DNA from: Streptomyces sp. NRRL F-5727
GTDB taxonomy: Bacteria > Actinomycetota > Actinomycetes > Streptomycetales > Streptomycetaceae
Length of the DNA stretch: 64,000 nucleotides
Assembly: GCF_000719555.1 (NCBI RefSeq)
Contig: NZ_JOGX01000019.1
Coordinates: forward strand, 1-64,000
Direction: 5' to 3'
The position numbers and the translations under genes are program-made. The notes under the pieces are model-generated. The model worked only from the letters and a program-made list of their open reading frames with translations. It made no database searches and had not been told where the DNA came from. Of the stretch, positions 1-8,428 are shown piece after piece (positions within the stretch are counted from its first letter, which is position 1; every line of letters begins with the position of its first letter).

Positions 1-26
1 GCGGTGGGTGGGGGACGCGGAGCAAA

Positions 27-49
27 ACATGGGGGCGTTGCCCCCATGT
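27..49 (+). terminator. Perfect hairpin upstream of the lanM reading frame
   Basis: A 10-bp arm ACATGGGGGC, a 3-nt loop and the exact inverse complement form a very stable hairpin. It covers the ATG at 29, which argues against that ATG as the lanM start. Hairpins of this kind often sit between a lanthipeptide precursor gene and its synthetase gene and limit expression of the second. A precursor gene could therefore lie just left of the window (inference). Confidence 0.6.
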
Positions 50-82
50 GGGTACGGTGCCCGCGCTGCCACCGTTGTCCAC

Positions 83-3000
83 GTGACCCTCACGACCTCC
101 ACACACGACACCGCGACGGGCCTGGCCCCGGGCTGGTGGGCGCCCGCCCTCCACCTGCGGGAGCGGCTCGCGGCACCCGGCGCGCCGGCCGCCGACCCGG
201 CCGGCGCCGCCGCGGCGCGGCTCGCGGACCGGGTGACGGCGCTGGGCCAGGACGACACGTTCCGGGCCCGGCTGGCCGCCCTCGGCACCGACCTGCCGAC
301 GGCCGCCGCGCTGGTGGCGGAGCCGGCCGAGCGCCTGGCGGCCCGGGCCGGGCACCCCGCGTGGGCGGAGTTCGTGGAGCGCGCCCTGGCGTCGGCGCCG
401 CCGCGCCCGGAGCCGTACGACGGCACCGGCGCACGGGAGGCCGGCCCGGACCCCGTACGGGAGCCGGAGCCCGATGCGTGGCGGGTGGCGTTCGCCGGGG
501 CGCTCGCTCCCCTGACGCGGGCGGCGGGCCGTGCGCTGGCCGAGCGGTCACGGGCGCTGCCGGGCCTGGCCGGCCTGATCGACGCCGAGTCCGTGCGGCG
601 GCGGTTCGAGCGGCGGCTCGGACTGCGGCTGGTGGGGACCGCGGCGCGCACCCTGGTCCTCGAACTGCACCGCGCCCGTGCCGAAGGCCGGCTGTCCGGT
701 GCCACGCCCGAGCGGCGGTTCGCCCGCTTCGCGGCGGAGCTGGGCACGCGCGACGGCCTGGCCGCGCTCTTCGGCCGGTATCCGGTCCTCGCGCGGCTGC
801 TCGGCACGGAGTGCGGGCACGCCGTCGCCGCCACGGCGGAACTGCTGGCGCGGTTCGCCGCCGACCGGGCCGCGCTCGTGGCGGACCTGCTCGACGGCGT
901 CGACCCCGGCGCGCTCGCCGTTCTCGACCTGGGCCAGGGGGACACCCATGAGCGGGGACGCGCGGTCGCGCTGCTCCGCTTCGCCGACGGCCGCACGGTG
1001 GTCTACAAGCCGCGCCCGCTGGACCAGCACGCCTCCTTCGACCGGCTCGTGGCCTGGCTCGGCGCCCGGCTGCCCGGGCTCGGGCCGCGGACGGCGCGGA
1101 CCGTGCGCCGGGACGGCTACGGCTGGCTGGAGTTCATCGCCGCCCGGCCCTGCCGGTCGGTCGCCGAACTGGACCGGTTCTACCGGCGACAGGGCGCCCT
1201 GCTGGCGCTGCTGTACGCGGTGGACGGGGTCGACATGCACCACGAGAACCTGGTGGCGTGCGGGGACCAGCCGGTGCCCGTCGACGTCGAGACGCTCATG
1301 CACCCCTCGGTCCCGGTGGCCGCCACGGCGGGCCCCGACCCGGCCGCGGCCGCCCTCGCCTCCTCCGTCCACCGGACGTGTCTGCTCCCGCAGTTGCTGA
1401 TCGGCGAGCACGGGGCGCTGGACATCTCGGCCGTCGGCGGCGGCCGGGCCGACCTCTCCCCCACCGACGTGGTCGGCTGGGCGGACGCGGGCACCGACAC
1501 GATGCGCCTGGTGCGCCGGCGGGTCCCGTACGCCGCGAGCCCCAACCGTCCGTCGCTGGACGGCCGCGAGGTGGACCCGGGCGCGTACGAGGCGGCGCTG
1601 CTCTCCGGATTCCGCGCCGGATACGACACCCTGGTCGCCCACCGTACGGAACTGCTCGCCCCGGACGGCCCGTTGGCCTCCTTCGGGGCGGCTCCGGCGC
1701 GCCTGGTGGGCCGGGCGACCCGGCTGTACGCGACGCTGCTCGACGAGGCGGCCCATCCCGAGGTGCTGGGCGACGCGCTCGACCGGGACGTGCTGTTCTC
1801 CCTGCTGTACGCCGAGTCCGCCGGGGACCCGGTGCGGCGGCGGCTGGTGGAGCACGAGATCGAGGACCTGTGGGACGGTGACGTCCCGGTCTTCACGCAC
1901 CGGCCCGACGGTGCCGACGTCTGGTCGTCGCGCGGGGTACGGCTGCCGGGCCTGCTGGCCGGGCCCGGGCTGGCCGCGGTCGAGCGGAAGGTCTCCGCCC
2001 TCGGCGAGGTCGACCGGCACCGGCAGGAGTGGCTGGTCACCGCCACGCTGGCGACCCGCCGGGCACCCCGCGTCACCCACCGCGCCGACGCCCCGCCGCT
2101 GCCGCCCGCACCGGCCGCGGTGCCCGAGCCCCGGCGGCTGCTCACGGCGGCCTGCGGCCTCGCCGACGAGATCGTGGGGCACGCGCTCCATGACGGCACC
2201 CGGGCCAACTGGATCGGCCTGGAGCTCGTCGACGGCAGCCACTGGGCGGTGTCCCCGATGGGGGCCGGGCTCGCCGACGGTTACACCGGAGTGGCGCTGT
2301 TCCTGGCCCAGTTGGGCCGCCTGACCGGGGTCGGCCGCTACACGGAGCTGGCGTCTCGGGCGGTCCGTCCGCTGCCGCGGCTGGTCCGCGCGCTCGCCGA
2401 CGCCCCCGAGCTGAGCCGGGCGGTCGGCCCCGGCGGCTTCCACGGCCTGGGCGGACTCTGTTACGCGCTCGCCCGGCTGTCCGCCCTGCTCGGCGACGAG
2501 CGGCTGGCCGAGTCGCTGCCGCCGGCGCTCCGGGCGCTGGCCGCCTCGGCCCGTACGGACGATCCGGCCGGCCCTCCGGCGGACGTCGCCACGGGACTGG
2601 CCGGCGGCCTGGCGGCGCTCCACGCGGTGCGCGCGGAGACCGGCCTGCCGCAGGCGGGCGCGCTGGCGGCCGAGTTCGCGGACCGGCTCCTCCCGGCCAC
2701 GGCCGCTCTTCCGGAGGGCTTCCTGCGGGGTCGGGCCGGGGCGGGCTGGGCCCTCCTCCGCCACGCGACGGCGACCGGCGACGCGTCGGACGGCCCGTAC
2801 GCCACCGCCGGGCGGGCGCTGCTCGGCCCGACGCCGGACGGGTCCGGCCGTGAGACGGGGCCGGGTTGGTGTACGGGACTCGCGGGAACGCTCCTCGCCA
2901 CGCTGGACGGCGTCGGGTCGGCGGGGGTCCCCGCCGGCCTGTGGGCGCGCCTCGCCGAAGAGCGTCCGGTTCCGGGCGACTTCAGCCTCTGCCACGGCGA

Positions 3001-3256
3001 GCTCGGCACGCTGGAGGCGCTGATCGTGGCCGCCGACCGGGGAGTGCCCGGGGCGGACGGCCGGCTCACCCACCGGGCGGGGCTGCTGCTCGGCGCCCTC
3101 GACCGGTACGGACCGCGCTGCGCCACCCCGGACGGGGTGTCCTCGCCCGGACTGCTCACCGGGCTGTCCGGGATCGGTCACACCCTGCTGCGGCTGGGAT
3201 ACCCCGACGCCGTCCCGTCCCTCCTCCTGCTCGATCCCTCACCGGGAGCGCGGTGA
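83..3256 (+). CDS. lanM: Class II lanthipeptide synthetase (LanM)
   Basis: Bifunctional enzyme that dehydrates Ser/Thr in a precursor peptide and adds Cys thiols to form lanthionine rings. About 1057 residues from GTG 83, the usual LanM size. The N-terminal DUF4135 dehydratase domain keeps the kinase-like active-site set: a Lys in VYKPRPLD, then DMHHEN (Asp, His, Asn), then VDVE (Asp, Glu). The C-terminal LanC cyclase domain has the zinc ligands in WCTGLAG (Cys about 930) and LCHGELG (Cys about 970 and the next His). The frame stays open to position 8, but the ATGs at 8 and 29 lie at or in the hairpin and family homology begins later. GTG 83 has no clear ribosome site, so the start is uncertain. 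Confidence 0.93.
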   Translation: MTLTTSTHDTATGLAPGWWAPALHLRERLAAPGAPAADPAGAAAARLADRVTALGQDDTFRARLAALGTDLPTAAALVAEPAERLAARAGHPAWAEFVERALASAPPRPEPYDGTGAREAGPDPVREPEPDAWRVAFAGALAPLTRAAGRALAERSRALPGLAGLIDAESVRRRFERRLGLRLVGTAARTLVLELHRARAEGRLSGATPERRFARFAAELGTRDGLAALFGRYPVLARLLGTECGHAVAATAELLARFAADRAALVADLLDGVDPGALAVLDLGQGDTHERGRAVALLRFADGRTVVYKPRPLDQHASFDRLVAWLGARLPGLGPRTARTVRRDGYGWLEFIAARPCRSVAELDRFYRRQGALLALLYAVDGVDMHHENLVACGDQPVPVDVETLMHPSVPVAATAGPDPAAAALASSVHRTCLLPQLLIGEHGALDISAVGGGRADLSPTDVVGWADAGTDTMRLVRRRVPYAASPNRPSLDGREVDPGAYEAALLSGFRAGYDTLVAHRTELLAPDGPLASFGAAPARLVGRATRLYATLLDEAAHPEVLGDALDRDVLFSLLYAESAGDPVRRRLVEHEIEDLWDGDVPVFTHRPDGADVWSSRGVRLPGLLAGPGLAAVERKVSALGEVDRHRQEWLVTATLATRRAPRVTHRADAPPLPPAPAAVPEPRRLLTAACGLADEIVGHALHDGTRANWIGLELVDGSHWAVSPMGAGLADGYTGVALFLAQLGRLTGVGRYTELASRAVRPLPRLVRALADAPELSRAVGPGGFHGLGGLCYALARLSALLGDERLAESLPPALRALAASARTDDPAGPPADVATGLAGGLAALHAVRAETGLPQAGALAAEFADRLLPATAALPEGFLRGRAGAGWALLRHATATGDASDGPYATAGRALLGPTPDGSGRETGPGWCTGLAGTLLATLDGVGSAGVPAGLWARLAEERPVPGDFSLCHGELGTLEALIVAADRGVPGADGRLTHRAGLLLGALDRYGPRCATPDGVSSPGLLTGLSGIGHTLLRLGYPDAVPSLLLLDPSPGAR

Positions 3257-3357
3257 CCGCCGCCCTCCCCGCACCGGCACGATCCGCACGGACCCGCACG
3301 ACCCGTGGGAAACGCACGGCACGCACCCCTTCGAACCGCACCCGCGAAAGGATCTTC

Positions 3358-3588
3358 ATGAACCCGCAGACGCCCTCCCGTGAGTCCATCGCCGCGCTCG
3401 ACGCCACGGCCGCCGACGCCCCGGAGGCCGGCGGTACGGCGGAGCCCGCCGGACGGATCACGCTCTCCGGGCGCGACCGGGCCACGGCCCGCGCCCGGGC
3501 CCTGGCGGGCCTCGCCCTCGGGACGGGTCTGGTGGCGATCCTCAGCGACATCGACACCACCGTGAGCATGCCGATCCTCCCCCTCTGA
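3358..3588 (+). CDS. 76-residue peptide behind lanM, candidate RiPP precursor without cysteine
   Basis: A short gene with a good ribosome site (GAAAGGA, about 6 nt before the ATG), 101 bp behind lanM on the same strand. The N-terminal part is Ala/Glu/Asp-rich and leader-like. An Arg-rich stretch and a hydrophobic segment follow (LAGLALGTGLVAIL), then a short tail with two Thr and two Ser ending in MPILPL. The peptide contains no Cys, so LanM could dehydrate it but could not make lanthionine within it. It may be a dehydrated non-lanthionine product, an unrelated small membrane-associated peptide, or the partner of a precursor located left of the window. I do not recognise the family. Confidence 0.6.
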   Translation: MNPQTPSRESIAALDATAADAPEAGGTAEPAGRITLSGRDRATARARALAGLALGTGLVAILSDIDTTVSMPILPL

Positions 3589-3604
3589 ACCCCTGCGCAC
3601 CCCC

Positions 3605-3638
3605 GCGGCCGCTCTCCGTCCCGACGGAGCGCGGCCGC
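3605..3638 (+). terminator. Terminator hairpin after the lanM/peptide unit
   Basis: A 16-bp inverted repeat (GCGGCCGCTCTCCGTC and its complement with one mismatch) begins 17 nt after the peptide stop. No T-run follows, which is normal for Streptomyces terminators. It closes the lanM unit before the luxR-type gene. Confidence 0.7.
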
Positions 3639-3696
3639 CGCCGTGACCGCGGCCCGGCCGGGGTGGCGCGTTCCTTTCGGGGCGTGACGCATACCT

Positions 3697-3707
3697 GACA
3701 CAGTGTC
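3697..3707. promoter_or_regulatory. Palindrome upstream of the LuxR-family regulator
   Basis: GACACAGTGTC is a perfect 11-bp palindrome located 37 bp before the regulator ATG. It is followed by the only AT-rich patch of the interval (TTATATGA). It is a candidate operator or promoter-proximal site; the binding protein is unknown. Confidence 0.35.
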
Positions 3708-3743
3708 GCTTATATGACCGCATGAACAGGTACATTCGCGGGC

Positions 3744-6665
3744 ATGCATCCCCGAGCCCCCCTCCTCGTCGGACGTGACGCGGAAATCGCCCAGTTGGAG
3801 CGTGCCCTCGACGTGGTACGCGAGCGGCGCGGCAGCACGGTCTTCCTGGTCGGCGACGGCGGCATCGGCAAATCGCGGCTGGCGGCCGAGGCGACGGGCA
3901 GGGCGTTCTCCGCCGGGATGCGGGTGCTGCGCGGCCGGGGCAGCACGATCGGCCCGATGGTCCCCTTCCGGCCGCTCACCGAGGCGCTGATGTCGCTCTT
4001 CCGCGGCGGCGAACCGTGGGACGAGGGCGAACTGGGCCCCTTCCGCCCGGTCTTGGGCCGACTGGTCCCCGACTGGGCCGGCGAGGCACAGCACGGCGGC
4101 TCGCTCGTCGTGCTGGCGGAGGCCGTCCTGCGCCTGCTGTCGGTGGTCTCCAGGGAGCGCGGCGCGCTGCTCGTCCTGGAGGACCTGCACGACGCCGACA
4201 CCGAGACGCTGGTGGTCCTGGAGTACCTGGTGGACAACCTGGAGCACCTGCCGGTGGTGCTGCTCGCCACCACCCGCGCCGAGCAGTGCGCCGCCCTGGA
4301 CCTGGCGCACTCGGTCACCCAGCGGCGCTCCGGCGTCCTGCTCGGCCTGGGGCCCCTCGACCGCTCCGAGGTCGCGCGGATGGTCGCCTCCTGCCTGGAC
4401 TGCGCGGTGGACCGGGTGCCCGGCGAGCTCGTGACCCGGCTGTGGGACACCAGCGCCGGCAACCCGTTCGTCGTCGAGGAACTGCTCCACGGCATGATCG
4501 GCCACGGCACGGTGGTCCACCGGGGCGACACCTGGGAGGTCGTCGGCCCGCTGCGCACCGAGGTGCCGAGCACACTGGTGCGCGGCATCGCGCACCGCAC
4601 CGACCGGCTCGGCCCGCAGGGCAGGACGCTCCTCTCTGCGGCGGCCGTGCTGGGCCGCCGCTTCCCGCTGTCCGTGCTCCAGCGGATGTCCGGCACCGAC
4701 GACCACGGCCTGCTCGGCCTGCTGCACGCGGGCGTCGCCGCCCAGCTGGTGGTGCCGGACGAACCGGCGCCCGACTGGTACGCCTTCCGGCATCCGCTCA
4801 CCGCCGAAGCACTGCTCGCCCAGCTCACCCCCACCGACCGGGCGAAGCTGTCCGGACGGGCGGCCGAGGTCGTCGAGGAGCTCCATCCGGGGCTGCCCGG
4901 GGAGTGGTGCCCGCTCGTCGCCGCGCTGCGCCGGGACGCGGGCGACGAGGTCGGGGCGGCCCGGCTCTTCTCGGAGGCGGGCCGGCGCGCGCTCGCGGAC
5001 GGCGCCGTGGGCTCGGGCGTGTCCCTGCTGCTGGGCGCCGACGAACTGCTGGCGAAGCGCCAGGACTGGGTGGCGCGGGCCGAGGTGCTGGAGTCGCTGC
5101 TGCCCGCGCTGGCCGAGAGCGGCGAGTTCGACCGCGCCTTCGAGCGCGCCGAGGGCCTGCACGAGCTGGTCGGCGCGGGCGTCGAGGCCGGGCGGCTCGC
5201 CGTGCTGCACACCCGGCTCGCCAAGGTGGCCCATCTGGCGGGCCGCTGGGCCGACGGCAACGCGCAGATCGCCGAGGCCCGCGCGCTCCTGGAGACCGTA
5301 CGGGATCCGGCGCAGACGGCCGCCGTCGACGTGGTGGCCGCCTATCTGGCGCTGGACACACCGGGCCCGGACCGCACGGAGACGGCGGAGAAGCTGGCCC
5401 GGGCCGCGGTGTCGGCGGCCGACGCCGGTGCCCTGCCGGCCGTGGCCTGCCAGGCGTGGGAGCTGCTCGGGGTGCTCGCGCGGGAGCGGGACCTGGAGGA
5501 GGCGCGGCTCTGCTTCGAGCGGGCCCGGCGGATCGCCGAACAGCACCGGATGCCCATCCCGCGGACGTACGCGATGGTGCGCATCGGCGGCAACCAGTGG
5601 CTGGCGGACGGGGAGACCCGCCCCCTGGAGCTGGCGCGGGACGAGGCGCTGCGGCTGGGCGCGGTCACCATCGCGTACTCGATCGACGCCATCCTCGTCC
5701 TCCAGGCGGTGCTGGTCGGCCGGTTCGAGGAGGCCGCGCGCCTCGGCGACGAGGTGCTGACGACCGCGGTCCGGCTCCGGCTGGCGCCGGTGGTCCGGTA
5801 CGTGCTGATGACCCGGGCGACGCTGGCGGCGCACCAGGGCGACCGGGCGACGATGGAGGAGGCGCTGCGGGAGTTCACCGGCTGGGACGGGGCCGGTTCC
5901 CAGGAGGAGCCGCTCTGCATCGGGCTGGCCCGGGCGTTCTGCGCGCTCCTGGAGGAGAACCGGCCGCTGGCGCTCGCCGAACTGGACCGGGCGCGGGCCC
6001 AGGAGCGGGACAGTCCGACGACCTTCCACCTCAGCGGCCTGCACGGGCTGCGGCTGCTGCTCGACGTGCTGGCGGGCGAGGCGGGCTGGGACGAGTACCG
6101 GCGCGCCGCGGCCACCTCGGCGGGCCGGATGCGGTGGAACCGGCAGTTCCTGCTGCTGGCCCACGCGGTGCTGCTGGGCCGGTCGGACCAGCCGGCGGCG
6201 GCCGCGGCGGCCGTCGCCGAGGCGGAGCAGCTGGCCGCCCCCTACCCGACCACGCTCCACCTCGGCCTGCGGCTGACCGCCGAGGCGGCCCTGGAGGACG
6301 GCTGGGGCGACCCGGCGGCCTGGCTCCGCCGCGCCGAGGAGCACTTCCACGCCGCGGCCGTCCCGGACGTGGCGGGCGCGTGCCGGGCGCTGCTGCGCCA
6401 GTCGGGCGCGCCGGTCCGGCAGCGGCGCAGCGGCGCGGACCGGATCCCGGCACCGCTGCGGACACTGGGCGTGACGGTCCGGGAGTACGAGGTCTTCCAG
6501 CTGCTGGCGGAACGCCTGAGCAACAAGGCCATCGCGGGCCGCCTCTACATCTCGCCCCGTACGGTCGAGAAGCACGTGGCGGCCCTGCTGACGAAGACGG
6601 CCCGCCCGGACCGCGAGGCCCTGTGCGACCTGTCCGCGTCGGAGACGGTGGCGGGCCACCGCTGA
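3744..6665 (+). CDS. Large LuxR-family regulator with N-terminal AAA ATPase (LAL type)
   Basis: 973 residues, typical of LAL regulators (Large ATP-binding LuxR). The N-terminus has the LVGRDAEI entry motif, then a Walker A loop GDGGIGKS near residue 40 and a Walker B-like strand LLVLEDLHDAD. The middle third is an alpha-helical TPR-like region. The C-terminal 65 residues form a GerE/LuxR helix-turn-helix (REYEVFQLLAERLSNKAIA, then SPRTVEKHV). Such proteins usually activate antibiotic or catabolic clusters in response to an inducer, so the adjacent lanM unit is the natural target (inference from position). Confidence 0.93.
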   Translation: MHPRAPLLVGRDAEIAQLERALDVVRERRGSTVFLVGDGGIGKSRLAAEATGRAFSAGMRVLRGRGSTIGPMVPFRPLTEALMSLFRGGEPWDEGELGPFRPVLGRLVPDWAGEAQHGGSLVVLAEAVLRLLSVVSRERGALLVLEDLHDADTETLVVLEYLVDNLEHLPVVLLATTRAEQCAALDLAHSVTQRRSGVLLGLGPLDRSEVARMVASCLDCAVDRVPGELVTRLWDTSAGNPFVVEELLHGMIGHGTVVHRGDTWEVVGPLRTEVPSTLVRGIAHRTDRLGPQGRTLLSAAAVLGRRFPLSVLQRMSGTDDHGLLGLLHAGVAAQLVVPDEPAPDWYAFRHPLTAEALLAQLTPTDRAKLSGRAAEVVEELHPGLPGEWCPLVAALRRDAGDEVGAARLFSEAGRRALADGAVGSGVSLLLGADELLAKRQDWVARAEVLESLLPALAESGEFDRAFERAEGLHELVGAGVEAGRLAVLHTRLAKVAHLAGRWADGNAQIAEARALLETVRDPAQTAAVDVVAAYLALDTPGPDRTETAEKLARAAVSAADAGALPAVACQAWELLGVLARERDLEEARLCFERARRIAEQHRMPIPRTYAMVRIGGNQWLADGETRPLELARDEALRLGAVTIAYSIDAILVLQAVLVGRFEEAARLGDEVLTTAVRLRLAPVVRYVLMTRATLAAHQGDRATMEEALREFTGWDGAGSQEEPLCIGLARAFCALLEENRPLALAELDRARAQERDSPTTFHLSGLHGLRLLLDVLAGEAGWDEYRRAAATSAGRMRWNRQFLLLAHAVLLGRSDQPAAAAAAVAEAEQLAAPYPTTLHLGLRLTAEAALEDGWGDPAAWLRRAEEHFHAAAVPDVAGACRALLRQSGAPVRQRRSGADRIPAPLRTLGVTVREYEVFQLLAERLSNKAIAGRLYISPRTVEKHVAALLTKTARPDREALCDLSASETVAGHR

Positions 6666-6705
6666 CCCGGCTCCGACGCGGCCGGTGGCCGTCCCGCCGG
6701 CGGCG

Positions 6706-8355
6706 TCAGGAGACGAGCCGGGTGTCCACCTCCCGCAGCTTCACCGTGCACAGCCCGCCGCGTTCGGCCTTCACGTCGGTGACCTCCAGCTGGGTGCCGG
6801 GGGCCAGGATGTACTCCTCCTCACCGGTGAAGGCGGAGAAGCTGCGGATGCCCACCGCGCGGGCCGGCGTCACCTCGAAGAGGGTCCGCTTGCCGCGGCT
6901 GCCGAGGAAGGAGCGGGCGACGCCCAGTTCGGAGGTGCAGGAGGAGACGCCCCACCAGGTGACCGTCTCTCCGACCGGGTACTGCCCGCGCAGGTCCAGG
7001 GCGACGCCGCGCCACAGCGGCTCGGTGCGGGACGGGAGCGCCTCCACCGCCGCGAAGAGCAGCCGCAGGTAGGGCAGGTAGGGCACGACGCGGGCGCGGT
7101 CCGGGGAGCGGAGGACGGCGTTGATGTTCCGGTAGAAGCCGGACTCGCAGGTGTAGAGGAAGAGCGCGGCGATGGCGTCGGCGGAGAGCCCGGCGCCGGC
7201 CGCCTCGTCGGCGCGCCGCTTGCCGAACTCGCGGGAGCGGTCGATGTGCCCGCCGAGCCCGCGCAGCACGCGGGTGACGGGGGCGACGGCCTCCTCGAAC
7301 GGCATCAGCGGGGTGTCGAAGACGCCGGTGAGCGGGGGCAGGACATGGCCCTCGTCGCGGACGCTGGTGAGCCGCTCCAGGTACAGCTGGTGCAGCTCCA
7401 TCGTCGAGGCGATGAAGGCGCCCATCCGGGCGGCGACGTCGGCGTCCGGCCCGCCGGCGCCGGTGGGGTCCGCGCCCTTCCCGGCGCCTGCCGGGGGCTG
7501 GTTCCAGCCCTTGCTGGGCAGCCAGTCGACGGGGTCGGCGCCGAGCGACAGCAGGGCGTCGTTGACGGTGGCGAGGTGGTCGCCGTCGCAGAAGACGTCG
7601 CCCTGAGCGGCCGGGTTGGCGTGGTCGATGTGGCGGACCTCGACGCCCGGGTACTTCTTCTCCAGCCGCTGCACCGTCCGCTTCAGGCTGCGGGCGTGCG
7701 CGCCCCACCAGGCGAAGACGACACCCCGGTCCTCGGGGTCCTCGGCGTCCTGCTTGGCGCGGAGGATCTCCTCGGCGATCCGCTCGGCGACGGGCCGCCA
7801 GAAGCCGGTGTGCTGGTCGGTGGCCATGGCGCCGTCGGCGCTGGCGGTCAGCGAGGCGTTGAGGAGGAGGACGCCCTGGGTGAGCATGGCCTGGAACCAC
7901 TCGGGCGGCTGGACCGTGTCCCGCTCCTTCAGCAGGGCGCGGACGTCGGCGATGGGCGTCTTCTTGACGATGCCGTACTTCCACATCGCCGCCGCCTTGA
8001 TGAGGCAGCGGATGCTGACGACCCGTCCGAACTGGCTGTCCTTCCAGTCGTTGAACGTGTTGTCGAACATGGCGATGCCGGTGGCGCTCTCCGGCCGCGG
8101 GTAGGGGTTCTGCCCGAAGACGACGACCTTCCACTTGTGCGGCGGGTGGGGCTTGAGCGCCTGGAAGGTGAGCTCGCGGACCGGGACGACCTGCGGGCTG
8201 CGGCCCGGTCCGATGAACCGGTCGGCGTCCGGGCGGGCCTCGATGACGGGCTTCAGCAGCGGCAGCCAGGGCTCGCCGCCGCCGGTGAAGAGGTCCGCGA
8301 GGGCGAGGGGGTCGTTCGGGTCGGGCTGGGCGGCGGGCGCGGTCGTGTCGCTCAT
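6706..8355 (-). CDS. UDG-like domain fused to R-S-E ADP-ribosyltransferase
   Basis: 549 residues from ATG 8355 (GGGAG precedes it; a GTG at 8445 would add 30 low-complexity residues and overlap the upstream gene). Residues about 10-280 resemble family 1 uracil-DNA glycosylase: motif A region VVVFGQNPYP, strand LLLNASLT, motif B region HANPAAQGDVF. The catalytic Asp of GQDPYH is Asn and the His is Pro, so ordinary uracil excision is doubtful. Residues about 310-549 form an arginine-type ADP-ribosyltransferase: Arg in LWRG, the Ser motif VSSCTS, and the ExE motif GEEEYILAPG. An NAD-dependent transferase steered to DNA or to a repair substrate is the simplest reading (inference). It lies directly downstream of a macrodomain gene, the usual eraser of ADP-ribose. 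Confidence 0.85.
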   Translation of the reverse strand: MSDTTAPAAQPDPNDPLALADLFTGGGEPWLPLLKPVIEARPDADRFIGPGRSPQVVPVRELTFQALKPHPPHKWKVVVFGQNPYPRPESATGIAMFDNTFNDWKDSQFGRVVSIRCLIKAAAMWKYGIVKKTPIADVRALLKERDTVQPPEWFQAMLTQGVLLLNASLTASADGAMATDQHTGFWRPVAERIAEEILRAKQDAEDPEDRGVVFAWWGAHARSLKRTVQRLEKKYPGVEVRHIDHANPAAQGDVFCDGDHLATVNDALLSLGADPVDWLPSKGWNQPPAGAGKGADPTGAGGPDADVAARMGAFIASTMELHQLYLERLTSVRDEGHVLPPLTGVFDTPLMPFEEAVAPVTRVLRGLGGHIDRSREFGKRRADEAAGAGLSADAIAALFLYTCESGFYRNINAVLRSPDRARVVPYLPYLRLLFAAVEALPSRTEPLWRGVALDLRGQYPVGETVTWWGVSSCTSELGVARSFLGSRGKRTLFEVTPARAVGIRSFSAFTGEEEYILAPGTQLEVTDVKAERGGLCTVKLREVDTRLVS

Positions 8356-8428
8356 GGCGGGGGAACTCCCGGTGGTCGTGCCTGCGGGGTCGGAGGAGGG
8401 CGTGGGGGCAGCGGCCGACTCGGCCTGC

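Noticed and set aside
8..82. ATG at 8 or 29 as the lanM start
   Set aside because: They add residues without family similarity and the second lies in the stem of a perfect hairpin.
548..3181. 877-codon open frame antisense to lanM
   Set aside because: High-GC DNA leaves long antisense frames open; the product is Arg/Gly/Pro-rich with no domain, whereas the plus frame is a clear LanM.
3156..6659. 1167-codon frame antisense to the LuxR regulator
   Set aside because: Shadow frame: composition Arg/Gln/His-rich, no motif, and it fully covers a gene with clear domains.
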